Source: Winogradskyella pacifica (GTDB lineage: Bacteria > Bacteroidota > Bacteroidia > Flavobacteriales > Flavobacteriaceae). Taken from it: a stretch of DNA of 64,000 nucleotides. The position numbers and the translations under genes were made by a program. The DNA lies in assembly GCF_013403915.1 (NCBI RefSeq), contig NZ_JABFDI010000002.1, positions 310,001 through 374,000 of the forward strand, read 5' to 3'. Positions 26,730-36,411 of this stretch are shown in pieces (position 1 is the stretch's first letter; every line of letters begins with the position of its first letter). A model generated the notes under the pieces. The model saw only the letters and a list, made by a program, of their open reading frames with translations. It did no database searches and had not been told where the DNA came from.

Positions 26730-27914
26730 TTAGCTCAATGCTGTCTTAATACGTTTAATAGCTTCAATAATCTCTTTCTGTGATGCTGCATAAGAAATTC
26801 GGATACAATCCTTATTTCCAAAAGCTTCACCTGTAACAGTGGCAACTAAAGCTTCCTCAAGTAAAAATAGAGAAAAATCAGAGGCGTTATTTATTGTTTT
26901 TCCCTTTATAGTCTTTCCAAAGTATGAAGAGATATTAGGGAACACATAAAATGCTCCTTCTGGCTCATTGGTTTTAAAACCGTCGATTTCGCTCAATAAA
27001 TTTAATATAAGAGAACGTCTTTCTTTAAACTCATCAACCATATACTTAATGCTTGATGGATCTGCTTCTAAAGCGGTAATTACGGCACGTTGCGCAATAC
27101 AATTGGCACCACTCGTAATTTGACCTTGCATTTTGTTACATGCTCTAGCGATCCAATCTGGTGCTCCGATGTAACCAATTCTCCAACCTGTCATGGCAAA
27201 TGCCTTAGACACTCCATTTACGGTTATAGTTCTATCAAACATGTCTTCAAATTCAGCCATACTAAAATGACCTCCTTTAAAATTAATATGTTCATATATT
27301 TCGTCTGAAACGATATAAATATTTGGGTGCTTTTTCAACACATCAGCTAAAGCTCTTAATTCAGCTTTGCTATAAACAGAACCACTTGGGTTACAAGGAG
27401 AACTGTACCAAATCATTTTAGTTTTTGGTGTAATGGCAGCTTCTAATTGTTCTGCTGTCATTTTAAAATCGGTATCTATAGAGGTTTGAACTTCCACAGG
27501 AACTCCATCGCTTAATTTTACAATATCACTATAACTCACCCAATACGGACAAGGTAAAATAACTTCGTCTCCAGGGTTAAGCATTACAGCAGCTATATTA
27601 GCTAATGATTGTTTTGCACCTGTAGAAACGACAACTTGTGGTAAGGTATAGTTAAGGTTATTGTCCCGTTTAAATTTTGTGATAATCGCCTCTTTCAATT
27701 CTACATAACCATCTACAGGAGTATAGCTATTGTAGTTTTGGTTGATGGCTTCAATCGCAGCATCTTTAATAAAATCAGGTGTATTAAAATCTGGTTCTCC
27801 CAAACTTAATCCAATAATGTCTTTTCCTTCTGCTCTAAGTTCTCTAGCTTTTGCTGCCATAGCAAGCGTAGCTGAGGTGGCTAGATTATTAATTCTATCC
27901 GATAGTTGATTCAT
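26730..27914 (-). CDS. Class I/II PLP-dependent aspartate-type aminotransferase
   Basis: A 394-residue fold-type I aminotransferase of the AspAT Ib group. Motifs in order: IIGLSLGEPDFNTPDFIKDA, SNG-like VVSTGAKQSLANIAAV, LPCPYWVSYSDIV, the PLP-contacting SSPCNPSGSVYSKAEL, VSDEIYEHINF, and the Schiff-base lysine in VNGVSKAFAMTGWRIGYIG. It most likely interconverts aspartate and 2-oxoglutarate with oxaloacetate and glutamate; other amino acids are possible. It lies 32 bases after the desaturase gene on the same strand and ends at a strong terminator. Confidence 0.92.
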   Translation of the reverse strand: MNQLSDRINNLATSATLAMAAKARELRAEGKDIIGLSLGEPDFNTPDFIKDAAIEAINQNYNSYTPVDGYVELKEAIITKFKRDNNLNYTLPQVVVSTGAKQSLANIAAVMLNPGDEVILPCPYWVSYSDIVKLSDGVPVEVQTSIDTDFKMTAEQLEAAITPKTKMIWYSSPCNPSGSVYSKAELRALADVLKKHPNIYIVSDEIYEHINFKGGHFSMAEFEDMFDRTITVNGVSKAFAMTGWRIGYIGAPDWIARACNKMQGQITSGANCIAQRAVITALEADPSSIKYMVDEFKERRSLILNLLSEIDGFKTNEPEGAFYVFPNISSYFGKTIKGKTINNASDFSLFLLEEALVATVTGEAFGNKDCIRISYAASQKEIIEAIKRIKTALS

Positions 27915-27946
27915 TGTGGTTGGTTGTTTTAAAACTGGAACTTATA

Positions 27947-29044
27947 TTATGCCATACTTGGCTTTCTACCTAATTCTTTTAGTTGTTGATAATGCTCTGA
28001 AATAGCAGTCCAAATAGAATTATATTCGTTATAAGGTAAACTAAATTCATGTGCTGTTTCTCTTACGATATCTGCTATGTTTTTATAGTGAACATGACTA
28101 ATATTTGAAAACAAATGATGTTCAACTTGTCTATTTAAACCTCCAGTATAAAACTCAACAATCCAACTTTTAGGTGAAAAATTAGACGTTGTAAATAATT
28201 GGTGAATTGCCCAAGTATTTTTCATGTTTCCATTTTCGTCTGGTATAGGCATTTCGGTATTTGGCATAACGTGTGCTAATTGAAAAACAACACTTAGAAT
28301 CATACCAGCTGTATAATGCATGATTAAAAATCCAATTAAAACTTGCCACCAAGCATAACCTAAAACCAATGGTAACACAACCCAAATAGTATAGTATAAT
28401 ATCTTACCAATAATTAACTTCGTCCATTGTGTCGCAGGATTTGGAAATTCACCATAAGATAATTTTCTTTTAAGGTATTGGTACGTTTGTTTAAAATCGG
28501 TTGTAATCGCCCAATTTACAGTTAATAAGCCATATAATAAGAAGGCATAATACTTTTGATATTTATGAATCTTTAACCATTTAGCATGTTTAGAAAAACG
28601 AATTATTCGTCCGGCATCAATGTCTTCATCATGACCCTGAATATTGGTATAGGTATGGTGTAGTACATTGTGTTGTACTTTCCAATTGTAATCGTTACCA
28701 GCTAATATATGAATGCTGCTTCCCATCAATTTGTTTACCCATTCTTTACTAGAAAAGGAACCATGGTTAGCATCGTGCATAACATTCATGCCCACTCCTG
28801 CCATTCCAACACCAATAATCATCATCGATATAACTTGAAGCCATACTGGTATGTTGTCAACCGTTAGCAATACCACTAATGGTCCAAGTAATAATGTAAA
28901 CATTATTATAGCCTTTGTGTATAGTTTCCAGTTTCCTGTCTTTTTTATATTGTTGTCTTTGAAGTAACTATTAACGCGTTTGTTAAGTGTTCTGAAGAAC
29001 TTTGCAGAATCCGTTCGAGAGAATTTTACGGTTTGTTGTGCCAT
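27947..29044 (-). CDS. Membrane fatty acid (acyl-CoA) desaturase
   Basis: A 365-residue membrane-bound di-iron desaturase. Three histidine boxes are present: HDANHGS (H90, H94), HNVLHHTY (H125, H129, H130) and RQVEHHLF near residue 310; the last with Gln-x-x-His-His resembles linoleoyl-CoA/front-end desaturases. Four main hydrophobic segments flank the boxes. It introduces a cis double bond into membrane acyl chains; position is not predictable. Promoter elements lie upstream, and the aminotransferase gene follows closely. Confidence 0.9.
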   Translation of the reverse strand: MAQQTVKFSRTDSAKFFRTLNKRVNSYFKDNNIKKTGNWKLYTKAIIMFTLLLGPLVVLLTVDNIPVWLQVISMMIIGVGMAGVGMNVMHDANHGSFSSKEWVNKLMGSSIHILAGNDYNWKVQHNVLHHTYTNIQGHDEDIDAGRIIRFSKHAKWLKIHKYQKYYAFLLYGLLTVNWAITTDFKQTYQYLKRKLSYGEFPNPATQWTKLIIGKILYYTIWVVLPLVLGYAWWQVLIGFLIMHYTAGMILSVVFQLAHVMPNTEMPIPDENGNMKNTWAIHQLFTTSNFSPKSWIVEFYTGGLNRQVEHHLFSNISHVHYKNIADIVRETAHEFSLPYNEYNSIWTAISEHYQQLKELGRKPSMA

Positions 29045-29098
29045 TTAATCAGTTTTTTTATATTATAACGTTAGGGATTAGAAATCATTATAACAATG

Positions 29099-29125
29099 CA
29101 AAGATAGTTAATAAATAAAAAGCAA
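29099..29125 (-). promoter_or_regulatory. Promoter of the desaturase gene
   Basis: On the minus strand TTG (29125-29123), 16 bases, TATCTTTG (29106-29099) followed by CA. Both elements fit, spacing slightly short. The leader would be about 50 bases. Confidence 0.55.
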
Positions 29126-29166
29126 GCTTTATCGATTAACGTTAAATTATGAAGATTAAAAATAAG

Positions 29167-29174
29167 TATTTTTG
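29167..29174 (+). promoter_or_regulatory. Promoter -7 element of rsmG
   Basis: TATTTTTG, an exact TAnnTTTG, only 14 bases before the rsmG ATG, giving a very short leader. It is divergent from the desaturase promoter 60 bases away. Confidence 0.5.
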
Positions 29175-29188
29175 TAAAAAATAAAAAA

Positions 29189-29818
29189 ATGAAACTCATC
29201 CTAAAATACTTTCCTGATTTAACAGAAACTCAAATTCAACAATTTGAAGCTTTAGAAGGATTATATAAAGATTGGAATAGTAAAATCAACGTGATTTCTC
29301 GTAAAGATATTGATGAGTTATATTTAAGACATGTTTTACATTCTTTAGGTATTGCAAAAGTGATTAATTTTGCACCAGGTACTTCGATCTTAGATGTTGG
29401 TACAGGAGGAGGATTTCCGGGAGTGCCTTTGGCGATTTTGTTTCCAGAATGTCAATTTCATTTGGTAGATAGTATCAATAAAAAGCTAAAAGTTATTAAT
29501 GCAGTCGCTGAAGCATTAGAACTTACTAATATAAAAACAACGCATAGTAGAGTAGAAGCTATTGATGAAACTTACGATTTTATTGTAAGTAGAGCTGTAA
29601 CGACGATGCCAGAATTTACGACTTGGGTAAAAGGAAAAGTTGCCCGTACTCAGAAAAATGAGTTGAAAAATGGTATCCTTTATTTAAAAGGAGGTGATTT
29701 AACTGAGGAATTGAAGCAGTATAAAACGGTTAAAGCATTCTTGCTTTCTGATTATTTTGATGAAGCGTTTTTTGAAACTAAAAAGGTAATTCATTTACCA
29801 TTAAAATTCAAAGCTTAA
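29189..29818 (+). CDS. rsmG: 16S rRNA (guanine-N7) methyltransferase G
   Basis: A 209-residue GidB-family methyltransferase. The N-terminal helices end at KINVISRKDIDELYLRHVLH, followed by the SAM loop ILDVGTGGGFPGVPLAILFP and VDSINKKLKVI, and RAVTTMPEFTTWV. It methylates G527 of 16S rRNA in E. coli numbering. Length is typical. A promoter motif sits immediately upstream and the gene stands alone. Confidence 0.95.
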   Translation: MKLILKYFPDLTETQIQQFEALEGLYKDWNSKINVISRKDIDELYLRHVLHSLGIAKVINFAPGTSILDVGTGGGFPGVPLAILFPECQFHLVDSINKKLKVINAVAEALELTNIKTTHSRVEAIDETYDFIVSRAVTTMPEFTTWVKGKVARTQKNELKNGILYLKGGDLTEELKQYKTVKAFLLSDYFDEAFFETKKVIHLPLKFKA

Positions 29819-29985
29819 TAAGTAGTAGTTTTGGGGTTGTCTAAATACTACTTTTAGAAATAGGCTGTTGACCTATGTTTAGTATTGAGAAATTCACGAG
29901 CTAAAAATTTATGATGCTGAAATGCGTTAATCAAATAGATGTGTTTTTTAAATTATATCTATCTCATTTTAAAATTTATTCAACA

Positions 29986-32553
29986 ATGATTTTATCAAAT
30001 TCTATTAAAACTGCTGCACTTCTATTTATGGTCAGTGTTTTCTTTATGCCCTTAAATTTGGACGCCCAGCAAGACACCATTTATTACAACAGGTCTTGGA
30101 AACACACTGCAAAAGATAGTGCTGCTTTTTTTAGGCCACCAGTTAAAAAAGAGGGTGATTTTTATAGAATTGAAGATTATTACATTTCGGGCCAAAAACA
30201 AATGAGCGGATTGTCTAAGTATGAAGATAAGGATTTTTGGGTAGAAAAAGTGAGCTGGTTTACGGAAGACGGCAAATTATACCAACAAGGTAATTACACC
30301 AAAAACAGATTAGATGGAGAGTTTATCACCTTTTTAAATGACAAAAAATTAAAGGCTATTTATAAAAATGGCCTGATCAAATCTGGTGCTCAGAATCATA
30401 CTCAATTGACTAATCGCATTTATACTGAAGTTAAAAACGATACCGTAAAAGAGGTTGTGTATGACGATGATATAAACGGAATTCGTTACGAAAGTTTCAG
30501 AACGCTTAAAAAAGGTCATTTTAGAACGAAATACTACGATAAAAAAGGGGATGCCATTGGTGAAATTAATACCCTAAAAAATGGATTTCGAAAAGGGGTT
30601 GAAGTGTTTTATTATTTTGACCCTATGCGAGTGAAGCAAATTAACTATTATCCGTTTGAGAGGTTGTTAGGTCACGAGGATTATTATCCTAATGGTCAGA
30701 TTCGGACAAAATTTCAAACTGAACCAGAATATAAAAAGACTTATTTTACTGAGGATGGAACCGAAATAGGGAGTGTTACTTACAATCTTTATAATGACTA
30801 TCTAAAACCTATGGAAGGCACCGAAATTGTGTTTTCGTACAGTTATAAGGAAGAGGCCATGGGGCAAATTTTGTCTTCTAGAACCTACAATAATGGTCTA
30901 CTTGAAAAAGAAGAACTATACTATGATGGCGGTAAGATAAAATCTCTAACAACATATACTAATAACATTAAAGAGCTTCAAGTTAGTTATGATGACACAG
31001 GCAATGAATTGTCTCGGATGGTTTATAAAAACTATTACCCATATACGGGTGTAGAAATTAGTGGAAACAAAAAATCGACTTACAATGAAGGAGAGCTTGT
31101 AGAGGAACTAAAATATTATACGGAAACTAATATTCTCTTTAGTAAAAAGAATAAGGAAGAAGAGGTCTATTATAATAAAGAAGGTGTTGTAATGGGAATC
31201 TTAAAAGTGGAGTACAAAAATAGATATGCGCAACCTTTAAATGGTACACGTTACGAAATTGGTTACGATTCTAAAATTTCAAATATTGAAACCTACAAAG
31301 ATGGTAACGTTATTGAGCGGACTAAATTTATAACGAAACAAGTGGGTAAAGATAATTTGGTCGATTTTAAGGTCACCGAATACTATAATGCTGATCAATA
31401 TAGTAAAACGAGAGAGGTAAACTATTACAGTAATGGGGCTAAACAAAGCGATATCACATACACGGATTATGATAAAACACTAGGGGAGTTTTACAATGAC
31501 CAAAACGAATTAATAGGTACTTACGATTATGATAAAAAGCATGGTAAATTATATGAATTTTTCAATCTCTCAGATGAAATAAGGTTTATTAAAGAGGAAA
31601 AAAATGGTGATTTAGTGGCATCAAAACGGTTTGATTATGGTGTGGGAAGAGCTTACGGCGTTATTGATCCTGTATTAATCGAAGACGTTGATGTTAACTG
31701 TTGTGCTACGTTCTTTGATAAGTATGGAGAGGTCTTAGCTACAGTTAATTTTAAAAACGAATTACCTTGGGATGGTGAAATGTACGATATGGCCTCAAGA
31801 GTTATGTACACTGTAAAAGAAGGAAAACGTAATGGAACTTATAAGAAGTTTAATTATAATCACGAAATTGTTCTAGAAGAGGGGCATTATGTGAATGATA
31901 AAAAAGAAGGCTCTTTTAATTTTTACAATCAGTCTGGTCTATTACAATTTACAAGCACGTATAAGAATGATATTTTAGAGGGGAAATCTATCAATTATAA
32001 CGAAGACGGAAAAGAGGTCTCTAGCATCATATATAAAGACGGAAAGCCTTTTGAAGGCACTAAGGTGCTATCTGTAGGTTATAATAGTAAGTCTACGCAA
32101 GAAATTTATAAAAATGGTCTCATCACGAAACGTATTTCTCATGATCTTCATGGTAAAAATGTGTCAATCTATAAGAATGGTGAGGTTGCTGAAACTATAG
32201 CATATCATATAGATTCTAATCATAAGCGATTGCAATATTCTTTAAATGAAAATTATATTGATGGTGAAGTCATTCGTTATGATAAAAACGGTAAAGAACA
32301 ACATCGCGGTGTAGTAAAAAACTATAAATTAGAATCGGGTGTCATTTATTTATCAGCTCATAGTTTATATGATAATAGGGTGGCCTATATTATCTTAAAA
32401 CGAAAAGAGGATATCGTACAATTAACTTTAGTAGGCGAAAAAGAAGAAACGCTCTTTTACGCTGAAGAAAAAGTGGAAGAAGGTTACGGCACGAAATACA
32501 TTGATAAATTAAATGTCTACATCGATTACCTGCACCCAGAATCATTATACTAA
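29986..32553 (+). CDS. Large secreted protein with YwqK/MORN-like repeats
   Basis: About 855 residues, with a signal peptide (AALLFMVSVFFMPLNLDAQQ). Almost the whole length consists of short beta-strand repeats in which a glycine, asparagine or aspartate turn separates tyrosine-rich strands, such as YYPNGQIRTKF, YYDGGKIKSLTTY and YYSNGAKQSDITY. This is the pattern of YwqK/MORN-type repeat proteins, which often sit in or across the envelope and bind partners; function is unknown. The frame opens at 29911, but the ATG at 29986 starts a normal signal peptide. No sorting domain or lipobox is seen. It ends at a bidirectional terminator. Confidence 0.75.
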   Translation: MILSNSIKTAALLFMVSVFFMPLNLDAQQDTIYYNRSWKHTAKDSAAFFRPPVKKEGDFYRIEDYYISGQKQMSGLSKYEDKDFWVEKVSWFTEDGKLYQQGNYTKNRLDGEFITFLNDKKLKAIYKNGLIKSGAQNHTQLTNRIYTEVKNDTVKEVVYDDDINGIRYESFRTLKKGHFRTKYYDKKGDAIGEINTLKNGFRKGVEVFYYFDPMRVKQINYYPFERLLGHEDYYPNGQIRTKFQTEPEYKKTYFTEDGTEIGSVTYNLYNDYLKPMEGTEIVFSYSYKEEAMGQILSSRTYNNGLLEKEELYYDGGKIKSLTTYTNNIKELQVSYDDTGNELSRMVYKNYYPYTGVEISGNKKSTYNEGELVEELKYYTETNILFSKKNKEEEVYYNKEGVVMGILKVEYKNRYAQPLNGTRYEIGYDSKISNIETYKDGNVIERTKFITKQVGKDNLVDFKVTEYYNADQYSKTREVNYYSNGAKQSDITYTDYDKTLGEFYNDQNELIGTYDYDKKHGKLYEFFNLSDEIRFIKEEKNGDLVASKRFDYGVGRAYGVIDPVLIEDVDVNCCATFFDKYGEVLATVNFKNELPWDGEMYDMASRVMYTVKEGKRNGTYKKFNYNHEIVLEEGHYVNDKKEGSFNFYNQSGLLQFTSTYKNDILEGKSINYNEDGKEVSSIIYKDGKPFEGTKVLSVGYNSKSTQEIYKNGLITKRISHDLHGKNVSIYKNGEVAETIAYHIDSNHKRLQYSLNENYIDGEVIRYDKNGKEQHRGVVKNYKLESGVIYLSAHSLYDNRVAYIILKRKEDIVQLTLVGEKEETLFYAEEKVEEGYGTKYIDKLNVYIDYLHPESLY

Positions 32554-32570
32554 TATAGTTTGTAGAGCAA

Positions 32571-32608
32571 AAAAAAGACCGTTTAAACTTATTTAAACGG
32601 TCTTTTTT
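32571..32608. terminator. Bidirectional terminator between convergent genes
   Basis: A perfect 17-bp stem including A/T tails around GACCGTTTAAA / TTTAAACGGTC with loop CTTA. T-runs occur on both strands, serving the repeat protein (plus) and the hydrolase (minus). Confidence 0.88.
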
Positions 32609-32624
32609 TAGTGGAAATATGAAC

Positions 32625-34313
32625 TTATTTGCTGACTATAAATCGGGTTGTAAACGTACTAACTTCACTAGTGATATTTAAAATGTAAAAACCTGAGTTT
32701 AAATTAATAGTTATAACATCTCTGCCTGTTAATTCTTTAGAGGAACTGTAAACAATTTTCCCTGTTAAGTCACTGATTAAAATAGAGGCTTTACTATTTA
32801 GATTAGAAAGAAGTACTAATTCATTTTTAATAGGATTTTTCTCTAGTTTTACGGAATATAATTCTGAATCAGAAACGCGTAATGGTATATTTAATATTTC
32901 GTCTAAAGCAAAAGCGACATTGGCTTCGGTAAGTTGAACATGTGGTTCATTATCGTTTGGGGTAAATGTATTGGCGAAAGGCGTGTCCGTTGTTGGGTTA
33001 GAACCCTCTAAATCTATGGTATGGTTCCAATTTATTTCGTCATTTGCAAACGCTACTGCTAAAGCACTAACTGAAGGGATAAAATTAAATTTATCGATAG
33101 CGAGGGCATTTACAAAATCGCCTGCAACTCCTCCGTCGGCTCCTAACTCACCAGTAAATCCGGATAAATCAAATAAACCTCCTGGCGCAGCATCTACACC
33201 ATCAGAATAACTAAAAGATTCACTTTCTGCTTCAGAACCTTCAATTTCAGATCCAAATAATTCTATTGAAATACTACTAACGGTATTTGTTTCTCCTGCC
33301 TCTGGAGTAAAATTCACATCAATTATAATGTTAGCTGTAAAAATAGAAAAAGGAACATCTAGTGTGGTGCTTATTACGGGATAGTTATTGGTAACCGTTG
33401 GTCCAGAATTCCCTATAGCGAAGTACGGATTGTTAATGCCACTTCCGTTAATTATTGAGACGTTTCTTGTCATCTCTGGAAATCCTGATGGTGTTAATGC
33501 ATTAATATTAGTATCAAATATACCTCTGAAAGGATGTGCTACGGGTAATTTAAGTGCTGGATCAAACGATACTAAATCTGCTCCAGATAAATGAGCTTCT
33601 AAATGATCGGTTAATAATTGTCTTGCTGCTGCGGATTTTAATAGTCCATTTATTAAAGGTTGTACTTCTGCAACCCCATTGGTGTTATTATTGGCTAAAA
33701 AGTTTAATTGATGTTGTAGGCCAATTGGGACATTTGCTCCATGATGAGGAGAATCAAAAGAGATGTAAAGTCTGGTATCTGCATCTATTGAATTTGCTTC
33801 CATGTAATTTAAAGCATAACGCGCAATTACTCCACCCATGCTTGGGCCAATAATTACATTTTGTTCTGGGCTGTTTCCAGCTTTATCTGCATTTATAGTT
33901 TCGAGAAGCTCTACTAATATCATGGCATTTCGTTCCATAAAATCAGCCCCTCCATCTATAGTTGCACCATCAGCTGTTCTTGTATATGTAGGAAAGTTTA
34001 AGATGATAACGTCAAACCCTTCATCACGTACCAAGTCTGCTAAATTTTGATTTCCGGCTGTTCCTACAAAGTCTAATGAGTTATATAGGCCTGTGATATC
34101 TCTTGCATCTCCGGGATCAAAACCATCAACAACAAAAATAGGTTGGTCTAAAATGTTATCTGGACTTAGAAATATTTGATATTCACCTTCACCAGGATAG
34201 TTTGTGGCTTCTCCATAAGCAGATAAATCAGGAGTAATTCCAGAAGTTATCGAAATTTGAGCAACACTTAGAAAAGGTAACAATAATAAAAGAATAAAGT
34301 AATGTTTTTTCAT
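32625..34313 (-). CDS. Secreted alpha/beta-hydrolase (lipase/esterase-like) with type IX sorting domain
   Basis: A 562-residue exported protein. A signal peptide (MKKHYFILLLLLPFLSVAQ) is followed by an alpha/beta-hydrolase domain: PIFVVDGFDPG, FDVIILNFPTY, and the nucleophile elbow VIIGPSMGGVIARYAL with the catalytic Ser near residue 158, then SFDSPHHGANVPIG. A middle region of low similarity follows. The last 75 residues (LEKNPIKNELVLLSN; ILISDLTGKIVYSS; LNSGFYILNI; TTRFIVSK) are a classic type A sorting domain for the type IX secretion system. It is therefore a T9SS cargo, either released or attached to the cell surface; the ester substrate is unknown. Confidence 0.88.
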   Translation of the reverse strand: MKKHYFILLLLLPFLSVAQISITSGITPDLSAYGEATNYPGEGEYQIFLSPDNILDQPIFVVDGFDPGDARDITGLYNSLDFVGTAGNQNLADLVRDEGFDVIILNFPTYTRTADGATIDGGADFMERNAMILVELLETINADKAGNSPEQNVIIGPSMGGVIARYALNYMEANSIDADTRLYISFDSPHHGANVPIGLQHQLNFLANNNTNGVAEVQPLINGLLKSAAARQLLTDHLEAHLSGADLVSFDPALKLPVAHPFRGIFDTNINALTPSGFPEMTRNVSIINGSGINNPYFAIGNSGPTVTNNYPVISTTLDVPFSIFTANIIIDVNFTPEAGETNTVSSISIELFGSEIEGSEAESESFSYSDGVDAAPGGLFDLSGFTGELGADGGVAGDFVNALAIDKFNFIPSVSALAVAFANDEINWNHTIDLEGSNPTTDTPFANTFTPNDNEPHVQLTEANVAFALDEILNIPLRVSDSELYSVKLEKNPIKNELVLLSNLNSKASILISDLTGKIVYSSSKELTGRDVITINLNSGFYILNITSEVSTFTTRFIVSK

Positions 34314-34404
34314 AAGTACAGAATTTGAATTGTTATCTCGAAAAGATACAAACTTTGATTTGTAAATTGCTGATTATAAATGTGATTTCTATTAAAAGCA
34401 AAAA

Positions 34405-34437
34405 AAATCCTTAAAAGTATATAACTTCTAAGGATTT
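34405..34437 (-). terminator. Terminator of pruA
   Basis: A 14-bp stem (34405-34418 with 34424-34437), complete with one G-U only in minus-strand RNA, followed by an eight-T run on that strand; 23 bases past the stop. Confidence 0.8.
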
Positions 34438-34459
34438 AAATTTTAATATAGTGTTGGTA

Positions 34460-36085
34460 TTATCCTAAAAAAGGATATCTATAATCTGTCGGAGTTACAA
34501 ATGTTTCCTTAATTAATCTTGGAGATACCCAACGTAATAAATTTTGAGGACTTCCGGCCTTGTCATTTGTTCCTGAAGCTCTAGCTCCACCAAATGGTTG
34601 TTGACCAACAACAGCACCAGTTGGTTTGTCGTTTATATAGAAGTTTCCTGCGGCATTCTGAAGCGCTTTTGTAGCTTCTTCAACGGCATATCTGTCTCTA
34701 GAAATAATAGCACCAGTTAATGCGTATTCACTTGTTTCATCAACTAATTTTAAAGTCTCAGAGTAAGCTTCATCTTCATACACATATATTGTAATTACAG
34801 GGCCAAATAATTCTGTAGACATTGTAGTGTATTTTGGGTCTGTAGTTACAATGACTGTAGGCTCAATAAAGTAACCTTTAGATTTATCGTAGTTACCACC
34901 AGCAATGATTTCTGCATCGCTATCTGCTTTAGCTGCATCAATATATTTAGCTAATTTATCAAAAGAACCTTCATGGATGACTGCCGTAATAAAGTTACTC
35001 ATGTCTTCTGGAGAGCCCATTTTGAAAGATTCTAAGTCTTCAATTAAATACTTCTTTACATCTGCCCAAATTCCTTTAGGCACATAAGCTCTAGAGGCTG
35101 CACTACATTTTTGACCTTGAAATTCAAAAGCACCACGTGCAATAGCGGTTGCTACTTGTTTAGCATCTGCTGTTTTGTGTGCTACTATAAAATCTTTTCC
35201 ACCTGTTTCTCCAACTATTCTTGGGTATGTTTTGTAGTTATGGATATTGTTTCCAATTTGCTTCCATAATTCTTTAAACACATGTGTAGAACCTGTGAAG
35301 TGTAAACCAGAAAAATCAGGACTTGCTAATACTGTATTTGTAATCATTACAGGATCTCCAAAGACAACATTGATAACACCATCTGGTACACCAGCTTCTT
35401 TAAAAATATCCATAATTACTTTTGCAGAATAGACTTGGCTATCACTTGGTTTCCAAACAACCACATTACCCATTAAAGCCATACATGCTGGTAAATTACC
35501 TGCAATTGCTGTAAAGTTAAAAGGAGTTACAGCGTACGTAAAACCTTCAAGAGGTCTGTATTCTACTCTGTTCCATGCTGCACTTGTGCTTTCTGGTTGC
35601 TCCATGTATATGTCTGACATAAACTGAACATTAAAGCGTAAGAAATCTATAAGTTCACAAGCGGCATCAATTTCAGCTTGATAAATGTTTTTAGATTGTG
35701 CAATCATTGTTGCAGCATTAATCTTAGCTCTATATGGACCAGCGATTAATTCTGCAGCTTTTAAGAAAATACCTGCGCGTTGTTCCCATGGCATTTGTGA
35801 CCAAGATTTACGTGCTTCTAGTGCTGTAGAAATAGCGTCTTCAATATGTGTTTTTTCTGCTAAATGGTATTCACCTACAACGTGTTGGTGATCGTGTGGA
35901 GGAGACATAGTTCTGGTATTTCCAGTTTTTACGTCTTTTCCGTTTATGTATAAAGGAACTTCAACTTTAGAATTAAACATTGATTTATAAGTCTCTAAGA
36001 CTGCTTTACGTTCTGCAGAACCAGGTGCGTAAGACATAACAGGTTCGTTAACTGCTACTGGTACATTAAAGAATCCTTTTCCCAT
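34460..36085 (-). CDS. pruA: L-glutamate gamma-semialdehyde dehydrogenase (1-pyrroline-5-carboxylate dehydrogenase)
   Basis: A 541-residue aldehyde dehydrogenase of the stand-alone P5CDH type. The N-terminus FFNVPVAVNEPVMSYAPGS is typical of that group. Catalytic parts are FTGSTHVFKELWKQIG, GETGGKDFIV with the general-base Glu, and FEFQGQKCSAASRAYVP with the nucleophile Cys. It oxidises glutamate semialdehyde to glutamate, the second step of proline breakdown; the proline dehydrogenase partner is not in this window. The frame opens 24 codons earlier (36157), but the -7 motif at 36121-36128 lies in that stretch, so the ATG at 36085 is the start. Confidence 0.95.
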   Translation of the reverse strand: MGKGFFNVPVAVNEPVMSYAPGSAERKAVLETYKSMFNSKVEVPLYINGKDVKTGNTRTMSPPHDHQHVVGEYHLAEKTHIEDAISTALEARKSWSQMPWEQRAGIFLKAAELIAGPYRAKINAATMIAQSKNIYQAEIDAACELIDFLRFNVQFMSDIYMEQPESTSAAWNRVEYRPLEGFTYAVTPFNFTAIAGNLPACMALMGNVVVWKPSDSQVYSAKVIMDIFKEAGVPDGVINVVFGDPVMITNTVLASPDFSGLHFTGSTHVFKELWKQIGNNIHNYKTYPRIVGETGGKDFIVAHKTADAKQVATAIARGAFEFQGQKCSAASRAYVPKGIWADVKKYLIEDLESFKMGSPEDMSNFITAVIHEGSFDKLAKYIDAAKADSDAEIIAGGNYDKSKGYFIEPTVIVTTDPKYTTMSTELFGPVITIYVYEDEAYSETLKLVDETSEYALTGAIISRDRYAVEEATKALQNAAGNFYINDKPTGAVVGQQPFGGARASGTNDKAGSPQNLLRWVSPRLIKETFVTPTDYRYPFLG

Positions 36086-36120
36086 AATATATTTGTTTTT
36101 TAGTTTGAATTTTGAAAGTG

Positions 36121-36128
36121 CAAATGTA
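36121..36128 (-). promoter_or_regulatory. Promoter -7 element of pruA
   Basis: Minus strand TACATTTG followed by CA, exact TAnnTTTG, 35 bases before the pruA ATG; a TTTG lies 26 bases farther upstream. The rest of the 36086-36411 gap shows no gene, only a weak AGGATTG/CAATCCT inverted repeat at 36299-36327. Confidence 0.55.
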
Positions 36129-36411
36129 CGATTTTTATAAGATATTATTTCTTTCAAACGTTATAGTTGTGTGAAGATTGGAAATTTAGTCGTTGTAATC
36201 TAGGGTCAGAAATGTGGAGATTATTTCTATCGAATCTTCAAGCTAATGTGTTACCTGTTGACGTTGGTATTCGAAATAACTTATGAGGGTAATTTGTTAG
36301 GATTGTGGTTATTGCAGCAGCAATCCTGTAGGTTCACAAGATAAACTCAATATTATGACTATTGATTTTTAAAAGGAGATATTGTCTATTAAAAAAGTGA
36401 GATTCTAAGAA

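Noticed and set aside
33554..33853. 99-residue plus-strand ORF within the secreted hydrolase gene
   Set aside because: Antisense to the catalytic domain with conserved motifs; a shadow frame.
36299..36327. AGGATTG/CAATCCT inverted repeat in the pruA-apaG gap
   Set aside because: Only 7 bp with a long loop and no T-run; too weak to call a terminator or operator.
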